NCBI GenBank assembly: GCA_028554795.2
Contig: CM068835.1
Location: forward strand, 61,420,719 to 61,484,718
Direction of reading: 5' to 3'
DNA length: 64,000 nucleotides
DNA from: Sinohyriopsis cumingii
Taxonomy: Eukaryota; Mollusca; Bivalvia; Unionida; Unionidae
Shown here piece by piece: positions 53,480 through 63,960 of the stretch. A model generated the notes under the pieces. That model was not told where the DNA came from. It made no database searches and was given only the letters and a program-made list of their open reading frames with translations. How positions within the stretch are numbered: the stretch's first letter is position 1; each line of letters opens with the position of its first letter. A program made the position numbers and the translations under genes.

Positions 53480-54610
53480 TGTGTGGGCGTTTTGATGATA
53501 TGGTCTTCAACTAAATCACAGAGAAGAGTGAAATACAACTAGTTTGTACAATTCAACAACGAATACATAAACCAAAATCTTACAGTATCTTGAATTATAT
53601 CATAAATAGTTGCAGAAATTCTATTGAAAGTTCAGATCTTTTAGTATTTCAAATGTTGTTCCGAAGGATGACCAATCTATTTAGCTGAAATTCCAATATG
53701 CTGAAATGGTTTCATGTACTAGCAGTCTTGATATAAATTAATGAAAATAATAACAAAATGTCGTTAAATGAATTCATTTGTATCCAAGTTGCACCGAGGT
53801 GTATGAGCGCCTTGTCATTCCAATGAATAATTGAAATAAATCATTTAAATCCTCTCAATTAACAACACCGCCAACACTGATGTTCAAGGTCGGAATAAAA
53901 TAATTCTCTGGTAAACAGCCCTTATATGAAAACTAAGATGCATTTTTAGAACCAAAATGAAGGTCGAATAATCATTTCTAGGTCATTGTATTTGTGACAA
54001 TGTCACGTCTTAGAGCACTTACCTAATCAGGAAAGGTCATCTGTTTTTCCTAGAGGAGCCCATTAGTAGCACTCTAATATCATCAAGTTCGTCATCAAGA
54101 TTATATCAACACTTTCTAAGGTTAAAATGTTAATATAAAATGTTTACTAAACAGAACGACCTTATCTTAAACTACAAACTCACAATCATGAAAATATTCA
54201 ACCATTTCATATTTTATCGACTAATCGATCCTTACAATATATATCATAACACTCAATGCATCACATATTATATATATGTATATTTATTTTGGGAATATTG
54301 GTTAGGCTGGCCTTGTCCTTTGAGGATTTTGTGCTGCACCCGAAATATATGAGAAACCTTCGCATCTTTCTACTATTGAATACATCTGTATATGAAAATG
54401 AAATAAAATGCACATTGATTAGAGGGGTTGGAAGTTTTTCTTGAAACAAAAACAGTGCAAATATATATGAAAAAAAGAAACATTAAAATTCATTCGGGAA
54501 TTGTGGGAGCCATTATTCCAACGGTAACCAATACAAATGTTTTGTAATTCGAATTAAAGTTTGTAAGTTGGACATACATTATAGATTCACTCTAGACCCT
54601 TTTTACACGA
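53480..54610 (+). repeat. Dispersed repeat family B, long copy
   Basis: The block parallels 10514-11450 in the same orientation over about 1 kb and also follows a TA-rich tract. The copies are diverged and of slightly different length, with a TA-rich expansion at about 54235-54290 in this one. No coding capacity is evident. Confidence 0.7.
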
Positions 54611-54730
54611 GAGAGCATGTCTGCTGGATATCTACTCCACATTCGAACCCACGCATACGGAGGTGAGATGGCAGTGATCCGTAACCGTGAGCACTTTAGA
54701 GCAGTCTGCCTATCGGGGTCCCTCTCCTTG
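54600..54730 (-). mobile_element. SINE-1 fragment (5' half)
   Basis: The reverse complement gives the tRNA-like head (right edge near 'cggggtccc'), the 'cgaacccacgcatacggagg' B-box region and the 'ggtgagatggcagtgatccgtaac' stretch also found at 63465-63490. The core and tail are missing. Confidence 0.78.
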
Positions 54731-55624
54731 AGGCTTTAAAATAGGAAGCAGCGCTATATATTTCAGAGTTTATCACTCAAGGCATTATTTTACAGCTGAA
54801 ACATGTTATACAACAGGAAATAAGTTTGCTTGCATACCAGTTGGCTTCTGTTTCTACCAATCAGACGTAGGACTTGTTAGAATTGCAAACGGAAATGCAA
54901 TTAAAATAAATTTGTGTGCGCCAATGGCAGAAAATGATTATATATGTATATGTTTCCTCTCGCTGGCTTTACAGTTTATAATCAATTCGTTGAATGACTT
55001 GCATGAACACAGAAGTCTTACGGATAATATCTACAGTAAGCTATTATTATCTTCGGAAGCATGAACATATTTAAGCTGTTTATATGTAGGAAGACATCCA
55101 CGTGGGTACTGTAAATCGGATTATGTTCGAGATATTCTCAGTCAATTTTCTACGAAATCAAAAGTCCGTTAAAATTTCATGTAACGTATAGGTCAGTTAA
55201 TGGACAGCAATACTGAACTAAAATACCGCACACACATCTTGAAATCGCAGGTGAAAATGTGGCTATTAAAAATACCACGCTATGCAGTAAACTATTTTTC
55301 TAAAGAGACATTTTATTCGCATTTTGATCCCTGAGCAGTAGGAATGAAAGAAGAATAGGCACTAAAGCGACAAATATTCTTACATAATTGTGCACTGAAC
55401 TATATTCTAGGACAATACTCGTGCAAGTGAGTATTAAACTGCAGCTACATTTGCTTGATGTTATGCTGTTTGTCGTATTGTTTGGTTCTCTATTAACATA
55501 TATATGTTTTGGCTTTACCAATGTTAGGCGTACAGAAGTCATAACTCATGTAAATGTAATTTATAACATGTTTAATTATCTTTTGCAATATTTCATTAGG
55601 ACTAGAAGCTTCTCTGTTCTACAG
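54731..55624. other. Unassigned sequence
   Basis: No element was recognised. The sense frame leading into the candidate exon at 55625 is open from about 55388 and could hold 5' leader sequence, but nothing here proves it. Confidence 0.3.
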
Positions 55625-55730
55625 ATAAAGATGGTATTCGTGTTTCCAGTTGGTCCACCTCTAGGACCATTTGGGTTGACAGTTGTACAAGTCTTTTTTG
55701 GTCTAACGGTACTTCTTGTGATTCTCCAGA
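55625..55730 (+). CDS. Candidate first coding exon, signal-peptide-like
   Basis: A splice acceptor (pyrimidine-rich, ending ctacag at 55624) and donor (GTAAGA at 55731) bound 106 bases. Inside, an ATG at 55631 in a good context (A at -3, G at +4) opens 33 codons, strongly hydrophobic from about residue 14 to 32. This fits a signal peptide or signal anchor. The exon ends one base into a codon (phase 1), the phase needed to join the sushi-like exon at 61143. Early signal-peptide exons of secreted and surface proteins often end in phase 1. Open frame also continues upstream, so the exon start is uncertain. The link to 61143 is inference, and a chance ORF remains possible. Confidence 0.42.
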
Positions 55731-55735
55731 GTAAG

Positions 55736-55905
55736 ACTCTCTCCCTCCCTCTCTCTGTCTGTCTCTCTGTCTGTCTGTCTCTCTGTCTCTCTGTGAGAGA
55801 TTTTATTAACGTTTCTTGCAGGAAGACGTGTATTAGGAATGTTGCAAGTCCATTACATCTGTCTGGTTTGTTTGTTTCTCTGCTGTCTGTGTCTGTCTGT
55901 CTCTA
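55736..55905. repeat. (TCTC/TCTG)n low-complexity tracts
   Basis: Two pyrimidine-rich runs (55736-55793 and about 55876-55905) give Ser/Leu/Val/Cys-rich artefact peptides. Confidence 0.9.
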
Positions 55906-56636
55906 TATAAAGGCATCATGATATAAACATTTATACAACATACCTTCTAGATTGTAATTTCAATGTGTTTTAGTCAGCAATAAAACACAACAAAATCCAT
56001 TAAATTTATTTTTGGTACACCAAACCACAGGATGATACTGCATAGAAAATAGTACAATACAACGTCCGATTACAGAACTTTCAAGCAGCTGATCATATGA
56101 ACTGTTCCTCTCGTGAATCGATAGTACAACAATGTTGACAGTCTAGTCTTGGTACTAAAATTAACAACAGATATAAGACTAACAAAAAATATGAATTATC
56201 TATTATTTAACAGTATTTTGTGTGAATGCTTTCTACTCAGATCATCATCTGCGTGATACGCATTTTATATTCAAAGACAACGATGTTCATTCGTCTTCCC
56301 CAATATTTAAACAATTATTTGCACAATGTGGAAAAATTATAACAGGTCATACAAATCATAATATCAACCTGTCTCTATAACAAAGATATCACTGGAACAT
56401 TAAAAGCTAACACAATTTCAACTCTAAGATTTAATTCAAGTCTAAGAAATATAAACTTGACATGATTATAACATATTTGTAACTTCCCGGTGTTGAACTG
56501 ATACAACTTTGAATTCTTTGTCGAACCATATGAATAAACTTGTATTTGCTTGTCCTATACAAAATTAAACCCATATGAATATATTAATTTTTTCACGTGT
56601 TTTATATTTCGAATACAATTACGTTAGCGTGTGTCA
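55906..56636. other. Unassigned AT-rich sequence
   Basis: Nothing was recognised. If the two-exon model is right, this is intron. Confidence 0.35.
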
Positions 56637-56767
56637 TGTAGTTTCTCATAGATCCGCACTTATTTCCGGGGTTTTCCGGGTTCGTCCTCCACCATTTATA
56701 CTGGCCGCCATGTTTGGCCCATCGTGTGCTGAGAAATGGCGTTACACCCCACAAGAACAGCAACTTT
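56637..56767 (+). mobile_element. SINE-1 fragment (3' half)
   Basis: It begins in the body and keeps 'tttccggggttttccgggtt', 'cctccaccatttatactggc', 'cgccatgtttgg', 'cgtgtgctgagaaatggcgtt' and a degenerate (CAA) tail. This is a typical 5'-truncated copy. Confidence 0.85.
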
Positions 56768-57824
56768 AGCATGATATTACAATTATACAAATATAACTAG
56801 TTTGATCCACGTGACATAAGTTGTGATATTATATGAGACCGTATGTAATAGGCAACACACACTTGGTATTTGAAACAATATTTCAACTGCTTATATATTA
56901 CTCATACAGGTGCCGTTCATAAAGTTATGTTGTTTGCAGATGCAGACTTTTGATTAATGGTAGAGGACAAGCTTAATGATGCCATCGACAAGCTTAATAA
57001 ATAAAACAAAAAACCACACAAATTTATCGTAAAATATCTAAAATACATTAATTCAATTTTAAAACTACATCCCTCATTTCATGGTTAGCTGTACCAAGCA
57101 TCATATTTAAGGGGAACACTATCCCCATCTATTTATATAAGCAGACTCAGTCAATCGACAAACGTCTAAAATACCATTTCTAACTGTATTTGAACATTCC
57201 TTCATTTCTGAAAAGAATTTCTTTGATTTTATCCAGATTGATTTTTGCACCACAAAGGTATTTTACAAAACCATCGGCATGCAGTATATTAAGTATATGC
57301 TCTGTATTTTCATTTATAATGATAACACAAATGTTTTTTACAAGCAGTTCTTCCCTAAGATCAGTAATGCATAATGAGGATAAATAAGGGCCTTGAACAC
57401 GACCTTGTCTGGTACCTACATGGCAGGAAAAACCGATACCGACAATCTTTAGGAGGCTTAATGCATGGTTCCAAACTAAAATGTATAAAGGAATTTACCC
57501 TGACCATTGTATTAGTAAAGTATATTGTGAAGTTTTAAATTTGCATGCGGTCTTCGTTCAGAGGTTCAAATGGTTCAAGCAAAACAATGACAGCATTACT
57601 AATCTATTCAATCACTCGTCTTTCTGGGGAATCTTGAGATCTGAGAAATGTATCATTGATTGCTCTAAACATATTTTTTTTACTCTCCTTGCATGTACTA
57701 GACCGTATGAGTTGATGATTTAAATTGAAAGTTATATTGATTGCCATTTCTATTGCTGATTGAGTAAGGATTTTATTTTTGTTTTGGTACTTTACGGCAC
57801 AATAAAATATAAGTACGTTATTTA
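56768..57824. other. Unassigned AT-rich sequence
   Basis: Several 60-88 codon frames occur on both strands without recognisable domains. Confidence 0.35.
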
Positions 57825-57975
57825 ATGTCGTGGCAATTGGAGTAAAGTGCCCTGCCCAAGGATATACCACGGTAGCTCATTCTGGAAATCCAGGTTTGGT
57901 CTGATAGTAGGATTAGAACGCGGACCAGTTTGGTCGTTATGTCCGGCACGCTAACCACTGAGCCACCCCATCACT
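57825..57975 (-). mobile_element. SINE-3 fragment with tRNA-like head
   Basis: The reverse complement starts 'gatggggtggctcagtggtt', with an A-box-like 'tggctcagtggttag'. It continues to a B-box-like 'cgttctaatcc' and then a 'cctgcccaagg'-type segment in plus sense near 57850. It is the only copy of this family I saw here. Confidence 0.7.
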
Positions 57976-59213
57976 CAGCAAGTACTAATCCCCATACAAT
58001 TTTAGTTTTCCTAGATATTATGCATGCAGTTTATGCGGTTTATTCTTTTTTATTTCATAACCTTAATCCCTGTCGAATAATGAATCTCCAGTAATAACCT
58101 GCAGCCTTTCGATTCCACATTTGAAGTGGTAACTATCCTTGGAATATGATATGAAAAGTTTCTGTTATTTTTATCCGTTTCTGCAGCAGGAAAATATTAT
58201 CGTACAGTTCATGTAAGCTTCCGATTCATATCAGTATGCCTTCAGATGTTTTTTCCTTGGACGTATGCAGAAAATTTGTTCAGCTGATGTTTAATGTTAT
58301 TTTGTGAAATTATAAACCATCCTACCAGTCTGCAGTTTTTATAGGTTTCATAAGACTAACTTTTGATATATATTTGTATGTATATATGTACGGAAACATG
58401 ACCAGTCATAGCATGTAGTGTTATATAATTGGCATGTTGTATCTCTTGCAAATACTCGTATATAAACATATTACATAATATACATCTTTTCCTAAATTGG
58501 CCATACCTTTGGTTAAAATTGAGACCCAAATCTTGATATAAGACAGGTGTAAAAAGCATTCTAAAGATCGATAATAACAGTACCATCGATCATCCTGCCT
58601 TGAGAAATACGTATGTGCAGTTGATTGCAGAATAAATAAAATATATCCGGTGGAATTCGTTTGCAAAAAATCTGCTTGTGACCCTTGAAGAAAGTTATCT
58701 TCAGACCTTGTGCCATATTTTGATCCTTAATATTTTGTAAAAACTATGCACAAATCATCTATTAGCGGAATAACACCGTAATTGTTGGGATCTATATCTA
58801 TTTTGCAATAGACAAATTATGCTAAACAGCAAATTATATTTCCATGAACCAATAAGCTTTTATTACGACGGATTCGGTTTATAATTTACGGTGCATCCAA
58901 AATCTCATAAAGCGTTTTGTGTCATCATTTAAAGCAAGCGTGTTTAAAAAAGAATCGACGCATTGAGAAGCAGAAATACGCGAAATGTGTCTCGTTGTGA
59001 AATTCCATGCTAAAACATTCTTCCAAAATAAAGCAGGAATATTTAGTAACTAGACCGATCTGTCAGGCTGCTTTCGAAATATATATTTTATTTGTCTCCA
59101 TAAATATGGATTAAACATGTTTTTCTGTTGTTTATGCACATTAAACTCCGCCTGCACAATTACTCTTGCAACATAAGTCTCTGCTACCTATATGTTTTGT
59201 ACTTCACACAAAT
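57976..59213. other. Unassigned AT-rich sequence
   Basis: No gene or named repeat was recognised. Confidence 0.35.
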
Positions 59214-59393
59214 TAGCACGTTATCAAGCTAAGTGGCTTGATTCAATTTAGTTTTGTCTAGCACGTTATCAGGCTAAGTGGTTTGATTCAAATCAGGTTT
59301 GTCTAGCATGTCATCAAGCTAAGTAATTTGATTCAAATCAGTTTTGCCTAGCATGTCATCAAGCTAAGTGGCTTGATTCAAATCAGATTTGTA
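59214..59393. repeat. 45-bp minisatellite, four units
   Basis: Units start at 59214, 59259, 59304 and 59349, each exactly 45 bp and beginning tagca(c/t)gt. Each contains a potential hairpin, atcaagc and gcttgat around a six-base taagtg loop; some changes in units 2 and 3 leave G-T pairs. All frames contain stops, so it is not coding. Confidence 0.93.
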
Positions 59394-59624
59394 TATGATG
59401 GTGATGTAACTTTCATACTTCTAGCTACACCAGTATAAAAAATAAATATACTGTCAATGGATTGTCTCTAAAGCATTCAAATAAGTTTCATGCATAATAA
59501 TACAGCTATTTGTGAAACATTATCTGCATATTAGTATTCCACCTGAACTTTAATTGTTATCGAAACTGTATGTATTGTAATATCATTGGGAACGTTTTCA
59601 AAATATATCCTTGGCAGAATACCG

Positions 59625-59631
59625 AGGGAGG

Positions 59632-59670
<39 letters not shown>
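59625..59670. repeat. (GGGA)n/(GA)n tract
   Basis: A short ggga run passes into an uninterrupted GA run. Confidence 0.95.
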
Positions 59671-59674
<4 letters not shown>

Positions 59675-60012
59675 TCTATCTTATTATGTATATATGTGTC
59701 TGTTTATAAACATGTTCTTCTGTTTATAATACTTCCTAAATTGATAAACTATTTCGAATCTTTCTGATAGTATTTCCTTTTACCTTTCATCTGTATATAT
59801 GCAATACATCCCTAGCACACGCGTGATGCTAAGACATTTTTTCTAGAGTGACCTATTATTTTCATCAGACTATGTTTGGAAAGAAATTATTTGCAGACGT
59901 TGCTGAACAAAGGAAGATATTGTTTTACTTTTCAAAATATTTTGTGATCTCTCTCGACTGAGGATTAATTTCACTTCCGTATCCACAAAACGATCTATGT
60001 CACCATGTAGAT

Positions 60013-60015
<3 letters not shown>

Positions 60016-60053
<38 letters not shown>
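60016..60053. repeat. (GA)n microsatellite
   Basis: This is an uninterrupted GA run of about 38 bases. Confidence 0.95.
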
Positions 60054-60056
<3 letters not shown>

Positions 60057-60132
60057 GTAGACAATCTGAATAACTCCAGAGGAGTTCCCAGATACAAGAA
60101 GAGAATTCTAAAGACAGTAATATGACTATAGA

Positions 60133-60465
60133 CAATGCCCGATTTAAGCATAAACTAAACACGGTACAGCTTAGGGTCTCACAGTGCAAAGGGGCCTCTC
60201 AAAATTGCAATATATATAAATGTTTTGCAGTTTTATTATGACTTATTTTTAAGTCATAATTTAACATTTGATGTTTGCATAATATGTTCACAAATATTAT
60301 CTATGCAATATGTTTTACATAAATTATATAATTTACATTGTAATAATTAGTAACAAATTACCAAGTTCAGTTGTTCGACAGCTGTATTCTCAGTTAACAT
60401 TTACCAAATAGGGCCTCAACAGCTTCCCATAGCTTAGGGCATCACCATGTCTAAATCCGGCCCTG
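60133..60465. mobile_element. hAT-like MITE with decayed target duplication
   Basis: The right end, read as reverse complement, is cagggccggatttagacat and the left end is caatgcccgatttaagcat, an imperfect terminal inverted repeat. Both ends are followed by a 'cttaggg'-type block. Flanking 8-mers actataga (60125-60132) and aatatagg (60466-60473) match at six of eight positions, as expected of an old hAT duplication. No transposase is encoded. Its 333-bp length and AT-rich centre fit a MITE. Confidence 0.75.
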
Positions 60466-61142
60466 AATATAGGTAATAGTTTAGACATTATACAACCTAC
60501 AGAGAACCGTAATCCTTGTTGAAAAGAATAACAACATAATGTTGGGTAGAATGAGAAAATAAGTGTAGACAATTACCATCATGGGGTATAGCATGTAAAA
60601 TTTCTCATCTAGTTCACCCCTTTAGTTTTCTGAAAAAGCTCGTTTTGCTCTCTGCTTTCTACATATACTATTTCTTTTCTTTCTTACTTGCAAGTGTTTC
60701 ATTAAACGATCTTTTCGCGTAACAACATTTCTATATAGGAAATGTTCCAAACCAAACGTTATAAAGATGTATCGATTTGGTTTTATTAGTTTTACAATTA
60801 ATTAATTTATTCTTAAGTTCTTTTTTATGTTTGTTCAATATTTCAGTCAATTATTCATGCCTTATCAACGCACTCGCACTTCACTTTCTTTCAATCTTAC
60901 TCGCTTGTTTTGCTCCCTGATTAGCTCTCACTCACCAGCAAACTTAGCAACTGACTCGTTTACATTAACTCACTCATTCAATGAAGACTCACGAACTAGT
61001 TCATTTCGTACGCCCAATCAGAAGGTTGCCAGTTTAATACCCACTAAAGCCTGCCGGGGTTGGCTGCATCGGTTCACAAACATCCTCAAACAAATTATTT
61101 ACGGATAAACGCAGCATTAGCTTACTCATCTTTCGTTTTTAG
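60466..61142. other. Unassigned sequence, probable intron
   Basis: The frame at 60827-61108 has the composition of chance coding, with a Ser/Thr/Leu bias. The last bases form the acceptor of the next exon ('cttactcatctttcgttttt' then ag). Confidence 0.4.
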
Positions 61143-61391
61143 ATACCACCGATGTAAGAAACAGAAGAACATGGATCGGCGATATAACAAACAGAGGAAC
61201 TTGCGGTGAGCCATCTAGCACGCTCGGTGACTTGGTCATTTATAAACAAGAAAGAGACGCAGCGTTTTACGTCTGTCCAGGTTTATCCATATACGTAACG
61301 TTTCCCCTGACTTGTCCAATCATCTACTGTCAAGCGAACGGAACCTTTTCTACACCTGATTTTGCTACTAATGCGTCCGTATGTCCCCCAT
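61143..61391 (+). CDS. Sushi/CCP-like exon of a secreted or surface protein
   Basis: A pyrimidine-rich acceptor ending in ag at 61142 and a consensus donor (gtaagt, 61392-61397) bound 249 bases. One frame is open and cysteine-rich; composition is GC-richer than the flanks. The pattern fits a complement-control (sushi) module: TCGEP, then FYVCPG, then IYCQANGTFS, then SVCPP, with one extra cysteine (LTCP). Both borders are phase 1, the symmetric arrangement typical of sushi modules that are shuffled as single exons. Such modules make extracellular binding surfaces in complement, adhesion and receptor proteins. The partner exons are unknown, but the candidate exon at 55625-55730 has the right phase. 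An alternative is another small Cys-rich module. Confidence 0.7.
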
Positions 61392-61879
61392 GTAAGTACC
61401 TTTGTTTCAATCTCGCAAAGAGGTCGGTCACCAATCCAAAAGAGTAAAGCCAGAGCGTTCTACTTTTTTTTTTGGATTGTATAAAAATAGCTCACATTCT
61501 CCTCTATAAGAATTTGTAATGCTTATGTATGCAGAACCTGTTTGAGTATGGACCTAACTTGCTTAGACTTGCCGCTCGCCAAGGTTTGTATTTTCATTTA
61601 AGTGTACGATAAGAGGATGCATTATCATCCTCTGTTTCATCAGGGTAACATTTTATTCGCTTAATAATCTCAGGAAGCAGCAAAGAAGGCGAACAGACCT
61701 TTTGCTTAAACGTAACTTTGGAAACTAAAACCTCATAAGAAAAAATAACAATAATAAGCTCACTTAAGCTAAACCAAAGACTCTAACTTTACCAAGAGTT
61801 TCCCTAATTGGGTTACTTTATTTTTGTCGAAATTTGTATCAGTCTTTGTTTACCCACTTGAAGTCTCATTGAGGTCGCG
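61392..61879. other. Unassigned sequence between exon and viral-like element
   Basis: No element was recognised. A 7-bp hairpin (gaggatg and catcctc, about 61612-61633) is present. In the gene model this is intron. Confidence 0.4.
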
Positions 61880-62580
61880 CCTCCTCTGCTGCTATAATTT
61901 GATCAAGCAAATATTTTATCAAGACCTACACGATATCTTGTTCTGGGATCGTGTACATTTAATATCATAAATCCGTGTGGAGTAGATTGTGCTTTTGAAA
62001 AGAAGTTTTTGAACTTAATCATGTCTATATCCCCACTACATCAAATCTAGTGAATATTTTGCAAAGCATGTGTTTCAACTCCATTAAACACAACTAAAAT
62101 AAATATTACAGTTATCTCTGATTATTTTGGAATTTTGTGCATATCGTTGAGTAACATAAATCACATCATTATTTTTATGCCTACCTCGAGAAAATATTCT
62201 TGCTGGGTTTATTAGCTTTTCCACCATTACTTAGTCGTATACTACGAGATTATTAATATATCCATCTAATTCATATACGGACGGTTCTTCATCATTATCC
62301 GTTATAAAACTAATAATGTCGTCAGCATCTTCTTTTAACAATCTTGCGTTCTCATTAAAATCTTAAAATAAAAGTACATGGTAGCATTTCTGATCCTCAG
62401 CTGATGGTTTAACAAATATAATTTATCCCACTTTAGCCATCTGTTTATCAAATTAAATAATAATTGTGTCGTTCCACTTCCAGATGGGCCTGTTATAATC
62501 ATTCTGATATAATTCGGTAGCGCTGGATGATGTTTTACTGGCTCATGCTTTCATGTCGTTGAGAAATCAATTACATCCAT
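61880..62580 (-). pseudogene. Packaging-type ATPase relic (A32/FtsK-HerA class) of a Polinton/adintovirus-like element
   Basis: The minus strand shows a likely start ATG at 62578-62580. A frame break follows within about 40 bases, and then the Walker A loop as GPSGSGT at 62470-62490. A LYINNLVVYD-like Walker B neighbourhood ends in a stop at 62231-62233. A GRHKNNDVIYVTQRY block lies near 62135-62185 and a C-terminal SKAQSTPHGFMILN block near 61965-62005. These are the ordered landmarks of ATPases that pump DNA into capsids of Polinton and adintovirus-like elements. The usual Walker A lysine reads as threonine (ACG). At least two frame changes and several stops break the gene, so it is inactive. 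It is divergent from the phospholipase-domain gene. Confidence 0.82.
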
Positions 62581-62793
62581 ATTATAAATATAAATGAATC
62601 TATATTGATTACGTTGTAGAGTTAAAAATCCAACTGCTGATTTAGCCACGGTTACAAATAATAATAATAATAATAATAATACAAAAATTGGAAAAATAGC
62701 ATATGGTGGTAAAAATGTGCAATATGTAACAGAAATTCTTTTTCGTTTTTACCTAAAATTCAAAGTAAGGATGTTAGTGATATTGCTACATTA
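62581..62793. other. Intergenic region and possible upstream coding remnant
   Basis: An (AAT)n tract at 62659-62680 is followed by a plus-strand stretch (about 62685-62793). Short frames here could be the decayed N-terminal part of the phospholipase-domain protein. A frame change near 62735 separates them. Divergent promoters of the two viral-like genes would lie here, but I cannot point to one. Confidence 0.4.
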
Positions 62794-63132
62794 ATGTCAG
62801 ATATTCCAGGAACACTATGGGCTAAATACCCAGGAAAAAATAAACATCTTCCTGGATATAAATATTGTGGTCCTGGTATCCTACTTGATATCCAACTTAA
62901 TAACCAAGATCAACCAAGACCTGGAGAATATTCGATAAATACAATTGATAAAGCGTGTCATATTCATGATGTTGCGTATAAAAGCAATGATTTACAAAAG
63001 AGACATATTGCAGATGTGGAATTAATTCAAGCATTTAATTCCATAAAAGATTTATCTTTTAAAGACAAATTAGCCAGATTGATAATAAAATCTGCAATGA
63101 AAGGTAAACTAGTATTCGGAGCTGGTAATTAA
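62794..63132 (+). CDS. Phospholipase A2-like domain protein of a Polinton/adintovirus-like element
   Basis: This 112-codon frame is intact. It has the two signatures of the parvovirus VP1-type phospholipase A2 fold: a calcium-loop YCGPG at residues 24-28 and a catalytic HDVAY at 58-62, preceded by the expected D..A..H spacing. In parvoviruses this domain breaks endosomal membranes during entry. Similar domains occur in virion proteins of adintovirus-like elements, so a capsid-associated lytic role is inferred. The basic C-terminus ends in KGKLVFGAGN. The chosen Met may be internal, because codons continue upstream to about 62745 in the same frame, so the protein may be 5'-truncated. The integrase begins 20 bases downstream on the same strand. 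Confidence 0.78.
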   Translation: MSDIPGTLWAKYPGKNKHLPGYKYCGPGILLDIQLNNQDQPRPGEYSINTIDKACHIHDVAYKSNDLQKRHIADVELIQAFNSIKDLSFKDKLARLIIKSAMKGKLVFGAGN

Positions 63133-63151
63133 TAAACCAATTATTACAATA

Positions 63152-63960
63152 ATGAAATCAATTTTGTATAGCCCAAGAGGATATTTGAGAGGTAGAGCCG
63201 CAGTTAGTAAACTTGCTGAAGCAGCACATATTACACGTTCTGCTGCTGAAAAATGGTTCTCAAGAGCGGCAATATGGCAAATGCATTCACTACCACATAA
63301 ACAAATTAAACATGCTCATTTTGATGTTCATCAGGCAGATATTTCATTTTTACCATATGATACTATCAAATTGGTAGACGTCAAATAACATTCAAATACG
63401 CGTTTACTGTCGTTGACGTTGCAAATAGGGGCCCCGAGTGGCCGAGTGGTCTAAAGCGTTCGCCGTTACGGATCACTGCCATCTCACCTCTGTCTGCGCC
63501 GGTTCGAGTCTCAGATTCAGCCAATGTAGATATGTGAGAAAGCATGCCAGTAGCTTCTCGTGGGTCGGTGGTTCTTTCCGGGGTTTTCCCGGGTTCTTCC
63601 TCCACCGTTAATACTGGCCGCCATATATAGCCTATCGTGTGCTGAAAAATGGCGTTAAACCCCACAACAACAACAACAACAACAACAACGTTGCAAATAG
63701 ATATAAAGAAGCAGAACCACTATAAACAAAAACAGCTGCTGAAGTTGTATATGCTTTTGAACGAATTTATCAACGAGAACCCTTACGAGGGCCACAACTA
63801 TTAAAAGTTGATCATGGCAAAGAATGTATTGGTCTAGTATCATCTCTGATGAAAAAGCATAATGTCGAAACCATACGTGGACATGCTTCAAGTCATCGTA
63901 ATCAGTCAATTGTTGAACTATTTAATCGAACGCTTGCTGAGCGGTTATTTGGATATCAGT
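63152..63960 (+). pseudogene. Retroviral-type integrase of a Polinton/adintovirus-like element, interrupted by a SINE
   Basis: The 5' part (63152-63388, 78 codons) carries an HTH-like LAEAAHITRSAAEKWFS segment and the first catalytic Asp in VHQADISFLPYD (codon 63338-63340). A frame change near 63385 leads to a short 'TVVDVAN' core strand, cut by a SINE at 63429. After the SINE the core resumes (RYKEAEPL), meets a stop near 63721 and goes on to the second Asp (KVDHGKE, 63810-63812) and the Glu (NQSIVELFN, 63915-63917). It ends with LAERLFGYQYAK and a stop near 63970. The Asp-Glu spacing is about 35 residues, as in rve integrases. These enzymes insert the element into host DNA. A few residues seem deleted before the first Asp. 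It is inactive. Confidence 0.85.
63429..63687 (+). mobile_element. SINE-1, full length, with 13-bp target-site duplication
   Basis: This 259-bp copy has a tRNA Leu/Ser-like head with A box (tggccgagtgg, 63439-63449) and B box (ggttcgagtct, 63501-63511). A conserved body and core follow ('ttccggggttttcccgggtt', 'actggccgccat'), and it ends in a (CAA)n tail. Identical 13-mers acgttgcaaatag flank it at 63416-63428 and 63688-63700. It lies in sense orientation inside the integrase core. It is the best-preserved of nine copies in the window and serves as the reference for the others. SINEs borrow LINE machinery for insertion. Confidence 0.95.

Noticed and set aside
55388-55921. 177-codon open frame as one intact gene
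   Set aside because: The last third is a TCTC/TCTG microsatellite and the first part has no domain. Only the spliced sub-segment 55625-55730 is kept as a tentative exon.
63429-63512. tRNA gene in the SINE head
   Set aside because: A and B boxes are present but the segment does not close into a full cloverleaf and continues into a SINE body with tail and target duplication.
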